Below are positions 58,864 to 64,000 of a stretch of DNA of 64,000 nucleotides, piece by piece (the first letter of the stretch is position 1; each line of letters starts with the position of its first letter). The DNA is taken from assembly GCF_004028635.1 (NCBI RefSeq), contig NZ_RQJW01000004.1:310001-374000 (forward strand), in the 5' to 3' direction. The notes below the pieces were generated by a model, which saw only the letters and a list, made by a program, of their open reading frames with translations, searched no databases and was not told the origin of the DNA. The position numbers and the translations under genes were made by a program. Source of the DNA: Streptomyces cyaneus. GTDB taxonomy: Bacteria > Actinomycetota > Actinomycetes > Streptomycetales > Streptomycetaceae.

Positions 58864-59040
58864 TCAGCCGGTCTCCCCGTCCTGCAGTTGGCCGCGGCCG
58901 GGCCCCCCGGTCGACTGCAGGTCCGCGTCGAGGGCCGAGAGGTCCGCGTTCAGGGCTGCCATCAGCTCCTCCATCTGCTGCAGCAGTCCCTTCGGCTGGC
59001 CGGTGCCGCCGCCCTGCTCTGGCGGGAAGTTCTCGGACAT
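58864..59040 (-). CDS. Small acidic hypothetical protein (58 residues)
   Basis: Starts at ATG 59040 with an excellent GAGGAGG ribosome site six bases before. The product is a flexible Gly/Pro/Gln-rich N-terminus, then an amphipathic helix (KGLLQQMEELMAALNADLSALDADLQ) with heptad-like hydrophobic spacing, and a polar tail. It could form a small coiled coil. The family is not recognised. The strong ribosome site and good codon usage support a real gene. Confidence 0.65.
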   Translation of the reverse strand: MSENFPPEQGGGTGQPKGLLQQMEELMAALNADLSALDADLQSTGGPGRGQLQDGETG

Positions 59041-59280
59041 GACGGCCTCCTCGGCCTCCGGCCCCGATGGAAGTGGGCCGACACGGTGACGCTCCGGCGG
59101 TCGACGGCCGGCGCGGGGGCCAGGCGGTCCGGCTCCGACCGAGCCAACGATCACCGTCGGGGGCGGTCACTGGCCCGGGCTAGGGGCGGCAACAGCGCAG
59201 CCGGAATTCACCCGACCGTGGCTGCGGAGGCCAGGGGGACCGGTTCGGTCGGCCGGTGTCGCGGAGTGCAGGATGGAGGT

Positions 59281-60204
59281 ATGGATCTTCGCATCTTCAC
59301 CGAGCCCCAGCAGGGCGCCACCTACGACACCCTCCTCACCGTGGCGAAGGCCACCGAGGACCTCGGCTTCGACGCGTTCTTCCGGTCGGACCACTATCTG
59401 AAGATGGGTTCCGGGGACGGCCTTCCCGGCCCCACCGACGCCTGGATCACGCTCGCCGGCCTCGCGCGGGAGACCAAGCGGATTCGCCTCGGGACCCTGA
59501 TGACCGCCGGCACCTTCCGGCTGCCCGGCGTGCTCGCCATCCAGGTCGCCCAGGTCGACCAGATGTCCGGCGGCCGGGTCGAACTCGGCCTGGGGGCGGG
59601 GTGGTTCGAGGAGGAGCACCAGGCGTACGGCATCCCGTTCCCGAAGGAGAAGTTCGGGCGGCTGGAGGAGCAGCTCGCCATCGTCACGGGGCTGTGGGCG
59701 ACCGAGGTCGGGGAGACCTTCGACTTCCACGGGAAGTACTACGACCTCAGCGAGTCGCCTGCGCTGCCCAAGCCCGCCCAGGGCAAGGTTCCGGTGCTGA
59801 TCGGCGGGCACGGTGCCACCCGTACTCCGCGGCTGGCCGCCAGGTACGCCGACGAGTTCAACATGCCGTTCGCCTCGATCGAGGACAGCGAGCGACAGTT
59901 CGGGCGCGTACGGGCCGCCGCCGAGGAGGCCGGCCGCAAGGGGGACGAGCTCGTCTACTCCAACGCCCTTGTCGTGTGCGTCGGCAAGGACGACCAGGAG
60001 GTCGCCCGTCGCGCCGCCGCGATCGGACGTGAGGTGGACGAGCTGAAGCTCAACGGGCTCGCCGGCTCCCCGGACGAGGTCGTCGAGAAGCTCGGCCGAT
60101 ACCAGGAGATCGGGTCGCGGCGGATCTACCTTCAGGTCCTCGACCTGGCCGACCTGGACCACCTCGAGCTCATCTCCTCCCAGGTCCAGTCGCAGCTGTC
60201 GTAG
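59281..60204 (+). CDS. LLM-class F420-dependent oxidoreductase
   Basis: A 307-residue TIM-barrel enzyme of the luciferase-like family that uses F420: MDLRIFTEPQQGATYDTLL, GFDAFFRSDHYLKMGSGD, LGTLMTAGTFRLPGVLAIQVAQVDQMSGGRVELGLGAGWFEEEH, GEFN-like ADEFNMPF. The SDHY and GLGAGW motifs suit the F420 group rather than FMN. ATG 59281 follows GCAGGATGGAGGT. It is a single gene; the substrate is unknown. Confidence 0.92.
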   Translation: MDLRIFTEPQQGATYDTLLTVAKATEDLGFDAFFRSDHYLKMGSGDGLPGPTDAWITLAGLARETKRIRLGTLMTAGTFRLPGVLAIQVAQVDQMSGGRVELGLGAGWFEEEHQAYGIPFPKEKFGRLEEQLAIVTGLWATEVGETFDFHGKYYDLSESPALPKPAQGKVPVLIGGHGATRTPRLAARYADEFNMPFASIEDSERQFGRVRAAAEEAGRKGDELVYSNALVVCVGKDDQEVARRAAAIGREVDELKLNGLAGSPDEVVEKLGRYQEIGSRRIYLQVLDLADLDHLELISSQVQSQLS

Positions 60205-60570
60205 GTCGTGCGGGAACCGGGGGGGGGCTTCGGCTGTGGCGTCGGCGCCGCATGTCGTCCGGCCGGGAGACCGCGTGACCGTCGCGGTCGAGGAAGTCGA
60301 CATCGAGGTCGGATTCGTCATTGGGTCCATCTGGTAAGTCCTCGGTAATTCCGCGGCGCACCGCGGCACCGTGAAAGGGGGGGGCGGGCGTCGCAGCCGG
60401 TGGAATTCTCGATTCCCTTTGGGTTTTTCCGCTCCACGGGCAGCCATCTCCGTCGACTCGCTGCACAGCTCGGGCGGAGGCGCTGTGCAGTGGAAAATGC
60501 CTGCGTACGGCCGGGTGGTGGGCTGTACGTTGTGGTGTCCGCAGTTCAGACCACATTCGAGGCAACCACC
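60205..60570. other. Intergenic region before hen1
   Basis: 366 bp without a convincing gene. It contains G-runs (60219-60226, 60377-60385), a palindrome-like GCGGCGCACCGC, and a short minus-strand frame (ITEDLPDGPNDESDLDVDFL) that has some protein-like character but no start signal. It probably carries the promoter of the hen1-pnkp operon; no clear hexamers are seen. Confidence 0.4.
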
Positions 60571-62076
60571 GTGTTCCTGACGATCAGTACCACCGGCACG
60601 CCGGAACGCCCGGCCACCGATCTCGGCTTCCTGCTGCACAAGCACCCCGAGAAATCGCAGGCGTTCTCCACCTCCTACGGCAAGGCGCACGTCCTTTACC
60701 CAGAGGCGGACGCCGAGCGTTGCACGGCGGCGCTGCTACTGGAGGTCGATGCGGTGGCACTGGTCCGGCGCGGTAAGGGCAAGGGACGGGGCGGTGCGCC
60801 CGACGCGGCGTTGGCGCAGTACGTCAACGACCGCCCGTACGCGGCCTCGTCCCTGCTGGCCGTAGCGCTGAGTGCGGTGTTCTCCAGTGCGATGCGGGGC
60901 GTGTGCAACGCGCGGCCCGAGCGCGTCGCACAGCCGCTGCCCCTGCGGATCGAGGTGCCCGCGCTGCCGGCCCGAGGCGGCCCGGAGCTCGTACGACGGC
61001 TCTTCGAGCCGCTCGGCTGGGCGGTCACCGCCGAGCCCGTGCCGCTGGACGTGGAGTTCCTCCAGTGGGGCGACTCGCGCTATGTGCGGCTCGTACTGGA
61101 GTCGGAGGCGTTGACCCTCGCCGAGGCCCTGCGTCACCTGTACGTCCTGCTCCCCGTCCTCGACGACGCCAAGCACTACTGGGTCGCCTCCGACGAGGTC
61201 GACAAGCTGCTGCGGGCCGGTGAGGGCTGGCTGCCGGACCACCCGGAGCAGAAGGTGATCACCAGCCGGTATCTGTCGCGGCGCTGGTCGCTGACCCGGG
61301 AGGCGATGGAGCGGCTGGAGCTGGTGCGGCTCGCCGAGGCCGACGACAGCGAGGTCGAGGACATCGACAACGCCGTCGAGGCCGAGAGCGAGACGGAGGA
61401 GAAGCCGACGCCGCTTGCCGTGCAGCGCCGGGACGCGATCCTCGCCGCGCTCAGGGCGTCCGGTGCCGCCCGCGTGCTCGATCTCGGGTGCGGGCAGGGG
61501 CAGTTGGTGCAGGCGCTGCTCAAGGACCCGGCGTTCACCGAGATCGTGGGCGTGGATGTGTCGATGCGGGCGCTCACCATCGCCGGGCGGCGGCTGAAGC
61601 TGGACCGGATGGGGGAGCGGCAGGCCTCGCGCGTGAAGCTGTTCCAGAGCTCCCTCGCCTACACCGACAAGCGGCTCGGGGGCTACGACGCCGCAGTGCT
61701 CAGCGAGGTCATCGAGCACCTCGACCTGCCACGGCTGCCCGCCCTGGAGTACGCCGTGTTCGGTTCGGCCCGGCCGCGGACCGTCCTCGTGACCACCCCG
61801 AACGTCGAGTACAACGTCCGCTGGGAGAGCCTGCCGGCCGGCCACGTCCGGCACGGCGACCACCGCTTCGAGTGGACCCGCGAGGAGTTCCGGGCGTGGG
61901 CGCGGACGGTGGCCGAACGGCACGGGTACGGCGTGGAGTTCGTGCCCGTGGGGCCGGACGACCCGGAGGTCGGGCCGCCCACCCAGATGGCCATTTTTGA
62001 GATGAGCACAGCCGACCTGGGCACAGCCGACATGAACAGCACCACGAAGGACGAGAAGGAGGCGAAGGCCGCATGA
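60571..62076 (+). CDS. hen1: Bacterial Hen1 RNA 3'-ribose methyltransferase
   Basis: 501 residues from GTG 60571. The N-terminal ~270 residues are the bacterial Hen1 N-domain (LTISTTGTPERPATDLGFLLHKHPEKSQAF..., PYAASSLLAVALSAVFSSAM). A linker rich in Glu (~residues 305-330) precedes the SAM methyltransferase: VLDLGCGQGQLVQALL, GVDVSMRAL, the metal-site EVIEHLDLPRLP and the VLVTTPNVEYNVRW / HRFEWTREEFRAW region. The enzyme 2'-O-methylates the 3' end of a cleaved RNA before ligation, protecting the repaired site. Its stop overlaps pnkp (ATGA), its partner in RNA repair. Confidence 0.95.
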   Translation: MFLTISTTGTPERPATDLGFLLHKHPEKSQAFSTSYGKAHVLYPEADAERCTAALLLEVDAVALVRRGKGKGRGGAPDAALAQYVNDRPYAASSLLAVALSAVFSSAMRGVCNARPERVAQPLPLRIEVPALPARGGPELVRRLFEPLGWAVTAEPVPLDVEFLQWGDSRYVRLVLESEALTLAEALRHLYVLLPVLDDAKHYWVASDEVDKLLRAGEGWLPDHPEQKVITSRYLSRRWSLTREAMERLELVRLAEADDSEVEDIDNAVEAESETEEKPTPLAVQRRDAILAALRASGAARVLDLGCGQGQLVQALLKDPAFTEIVGVDVSMRALTIAGRRLKLDRMGERQASRVKLFQSSLAYTDKRLGGYDAAVLSEVIEHLDLPRLPALEYAVFGSARPRTVLVTTPNVEYNVRWESLPAGHVRHGDHRFEWTREEFRAWARTVAERHGYGVEFVPVGPDDPEVGPPTQMAIFEMSTADLGTADMNSTTKDEKEAKAA

Positions 62077-64000
62077 CCGAGAACCAGACACCGCAGGGAC
62101 GCGTCCTGCCCGTCACCGACCTCTCCCTCGTTGTGCTCATCGGCGCCTCTGGCTCCGGGAAGTCCACCTTCGCCCGCCGGAACTTCAAGCCCACCGAGGT
62201 CATCTCCTCCGACTTCTGCCGCGGCCTGGTCTCCGACGACGAGAACGACCAGAGCGCGACCCGGGACGCCTTCGACGTCCTGCACTACATCGCGGGCAAG
62301 CGCCTGGCCGCCGGCCGCCGTACCGTCGTCGACGCCACCAGCGTGCAGCAGGACTCCCGGCGGCAGCTGGTCGAGCTGGCCAGGCAGTACGACGTGCTGC
62401 CGATAGCCATCGTGCTCGACGTGCCCGAGGAGGTGTGCGCCGAGCGCAACGCGGCCCGCACCGACCGCGCCGACATGCCGCGCCGCGTCATCCAGCGGCA
62501 CACCCGCGAACTCCGTCGGTCCCTGCGGCACTTGGAACGCGAGGGCTTCCGCAAGGTGCACGTCCTGCGGGGGGTGGAGGACGTCGAGAACGCCACCGTC
62601 GTCACCGAGAAGCGCTTCAACGACCTCACCCACCTCACCGGCCCCTTCGACATCATCGGCGACATCCACGGCTGCGCCTCCGAGTTGGAGTCGCTGCTCG
62701 GCAAGCTGGGCTACGTCGACGGCGCGCACCCGGACGGCCGTACCGCCGTCTTCGTCGGCGACCTCGTCGACCGCGGCCCCGACAGCCCGGGCGTGCTGCG
62801 GCGCGTGATGTCGATGGTGAAGTCGGGCAACGCGCTGTGTGTGCCGGGCAACCACGAGAACAAGTACGGCCGTCACCTCAAGGGCCGCAAGGTCCAGCAC
62901 ACGCACGGACTCGCCGAGACCATCGAGCAGATGGAGGGCGAGAGCGACGAGTTCCGGGCCGAGGTACGGGAGTTCATCGACGGACTGGTCAGCCACTACG
63001 TCCTCGACGGCGGCCGGCTGGTCGTCTGCCACGCCGGTCTGCCGGAGAAGTACCACGGCCGTACGTCGGGACGGGTGCGTTCGCACGCGCTGTACGGCGA
63101 CACCACCGGGGAGACCGACGAGTTCGGGCTGCCGGTGCGCTACCCGTGGGCCGAGGACTACCGAGGCCGGGCGGCTGTGGTGTACGGCCACACTCCGGTC
63201 CCGGAGGCCACATGGCTGAACAACACCATCTGCCTCGACACCGGCGCCGTCTTCGGCGGCAAGCTGACCGCGCTGCGCTGGCCGGAGCGGGAACTGGTCG
63301 ACGTACCGGCCGAGCAGGTCTGGTACGAGCCGACCAAGCCGCTGCGGACGGAGGCACCCGGCGGGCACGACGGGCGACCGCTGGACCTGGCGGACGTGCA
63401 CGGGCGCAGGGTCGTGGAGACGCGGCACGCCGGCCGGGTGTCCGTCCGTGAGGAGAACGCGGCGGCGGCCCTGGAGGTCATGAGCCGCTTCGCGGTCGAC
63501 CCGCGCCTGCTGCCGTACCTGCCACCGACGATGGCACCGACGGCGACGTCGCACATCGAGGGCTACCTCGAGCACCCGGCCGAGGCCTTCGCGCAGTACA
63601 AGGAGGACGGGGTCGAGCGGGTCGTGTGCGAGGAGAAGCACATGGGTTCGCGCGCGGTGGCTCTGGTGTGCCGGGACGCGGAGGCTGCGCGCAAGCGATT
63701 CGGGGTCGACGGCCCTACGGGGTCGCTGTACACCCGTACCGGTCGCCCCTTCTTCGACGACGAGTCGGTGACGGAGACGATCCTGGAGCGGTTGCGGACG
63801 GCGATCGGAGAGGCCGGCCTCTGGGACGAGCTGGCGACCGACTGGCTGCTGCTCGACGCCGAGCTGATGCCGTGGTCGCTGAAGGCGCAGGGCCTGCTGC
63901 GCTCGCAGTACGCGGCGGTCGGCGCCGCCTCCGGGGCGGTGTTCCCGGGTGCGCTGGCCGCCCTGGAGGGTGCTGCGGCGCGCGGCGTCGACGTGTCCGG
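62073..64000 (+). CDS. pnkp: Pnkp polynucleotide kinase-phosphatase (3' end off window)
   Basis: The first ~642 residues of an RNA-repair enzyme from ATG 62073. Residues ~15-180 are a 5'-kinase with P-loop GASGSGKST (Lys30). Residues ~190-440 are a calcineurin-like 2',3'-phosphatase (GDIHGC at 196-201, GDLVDRGPDS at ~229, GNHE with His261, VYGHTP). From ~500 begins the ligase-like adenylyltransferase domain with nucleotidyl Lys522 in EEKHMGSRA. The frame is open to the window edge; the family is about 850 residues. With Hen1 it heals and seals RNAs cut by ribotoxins. It lacks an end only because of the window. Confidence 0.96.
   Translation, partial: MTENQTPQGRVLPVTDLSLVVLIGASGSGKSTFARRNFKPTEVISSDFCRGLVSDDENDQSATRDAFDVLHYIAGKRLAAGRRTVVDATSVQQDSRRQLVELARQYDVLPIAIVLDVPEEVCAERNAARTDRADMPRRVIQRHTRELRRSLRHLEREGFRKVHVLRGVEDVENATVVTEKRFNDLTHLTGPFDIIGDIHGCASELESLLGKLGYVDGAHPDGRTAVFVGDLVDRGPDSPGVLRRVMSMVKSGNALCVPGNHENKYGRHLKGRKVQHTHGLAETIEQMEGESDEFRAEVREFIDGLVSHYVLDGGRLVVCHAGLPEKYHGRTSGRVRSHALYGDTTGETDEFGLPVRYPWAEDYRGRAAVVYGHTPVPEATWLNNTICLDTGAVFGGKLTALRWPERELVDVPAEQVWYEPTKPLRTEAPGGHDGRPLDLADVHGRRVVETRHAGRVSVREENAAAALEVMSRFAVDPRLLPYLPPTMAPTATSHIEGYLEHPAEAFAQYKEDGVERVVCEEKHMGSRAVALVCRDAEAARKRFGVDGPTGSLYTRTGRPFFDDESVTETILERLRTAIGEAGLWDELATDWLLLDAELMPWSLKAQGLLRSQYAAVGAASGAVFPGALAALEGAAARGVDVS

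Noticed and set aside
57932..59170. A 412-codon minus-strand frame across the repeat tract
   Set aside because: Its translation is the repeat itself and antisense of the DUF6099 gene, with no domain and poor codon statistics.
60280..60340. Small antitoxin-like frame before hen1
   Set aside because: The minus-strand peptide has no ribosome site or recognisable family and is interrupted by G-runs, so it was not called as a gene.
1..64000. tRNA, rRNA, CRISPR arrays, integrase or attachment sites
   Set aside because: None seen on reading either strand; no regularly spaced identical repeats with unique spacers, and no integrase gene.

Overview
The window is high-GC actinobacterial DNA, almost certainly from a Streptomyces chromosome. 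Third codon positions are nearly all G or C, GTG starts are common, genes are packed with ATGA overlaps, and several families are typical of the genus (SAV_915, DUF6099, DUF6174, a fused nitrate reductase/flavoprotein, a SepF paralogue). I saw no tRNA, rRNA or CRISPR array.

0-16.7 kb is a potassium and cation homeostasis island. It holds a CPA1 Na+/H+ antiporter, an orphan KdpD-like kinase followed by a broken DUF4118 gene, a KimA-like K+ importer, and a full kdp locus: a 27-residue membrane peptide, kdpF, kdpA, kdpB, kdpC, a hairpin, then kdpE-kdpD. A repeated four-half-site element (GTCAR-N6-GTCAA-N16-GTCAR-N6-GTCAA) lies upstream of the kdp operon, between the antiporter and orphan kinase, upstream of a SAV_915-lysA operon at 26 kb, and once (438-485) with no clear gene. 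A shorter form precedes the KimA-like gene. These look like sites for an OmpR-type regulator, most simply KdpE.

16.7-20.2 kb is a cassette of a ribbon-helix-helix (RHH, HicB/Arc-like) protein, a DUF4097 beta-repeat protein and a DrrAB-type ABC exporter. It is headed by a strict 10-bp tandem array of GGTGCC. 20.2-24.5 kb holds a CmtR-type metal sensor with a cysteine-tailed cation transporter, two alpha/beta hydrolases and a second DUF4097 gene. 23.4-25.9 kb is a graveyard: broken pieces of the 5.8-7.2 kb genes, one partly inverted, and an internally deleted IS630-family transposase.

26-33 kb has SAV_915-lysA, corA and a four-gene operon of ABC transporter plus NarL-type two-component system. 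33-39 kb has a secreted GH43-like/AbfB enzyme with its promoter region, several truncated genes, a polytopic membrane protein and a DUF899 protein. 38.7-43.2 kb has a MerR-regulated short-chain dehydrogenase, a P450 and a flavin monooxygenase. 43.2-48.8 kb has a DUF6174 lipoprotein, a lipoprotein beta-carbonic anhydrase, a 248-bp duplication and a large FAD/Fe-S 2-hydroxyacid dehydrogenase. 48.3-55.3 kb has a MarR/YceI pair, a GT-C-like membrane protein and the nitrate reductase fusion with a GlnR-like box.

55.5-64 kb has a SepF-like protein, an ATPase-MazG pair, a DUF6099 protein, a degenerate repeat tract, a tiny conserved-looking protein, an F420-type oxidoreductase, and the RNA-repair pair hen1-pnkp. 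Pnkp runs off the right edge.
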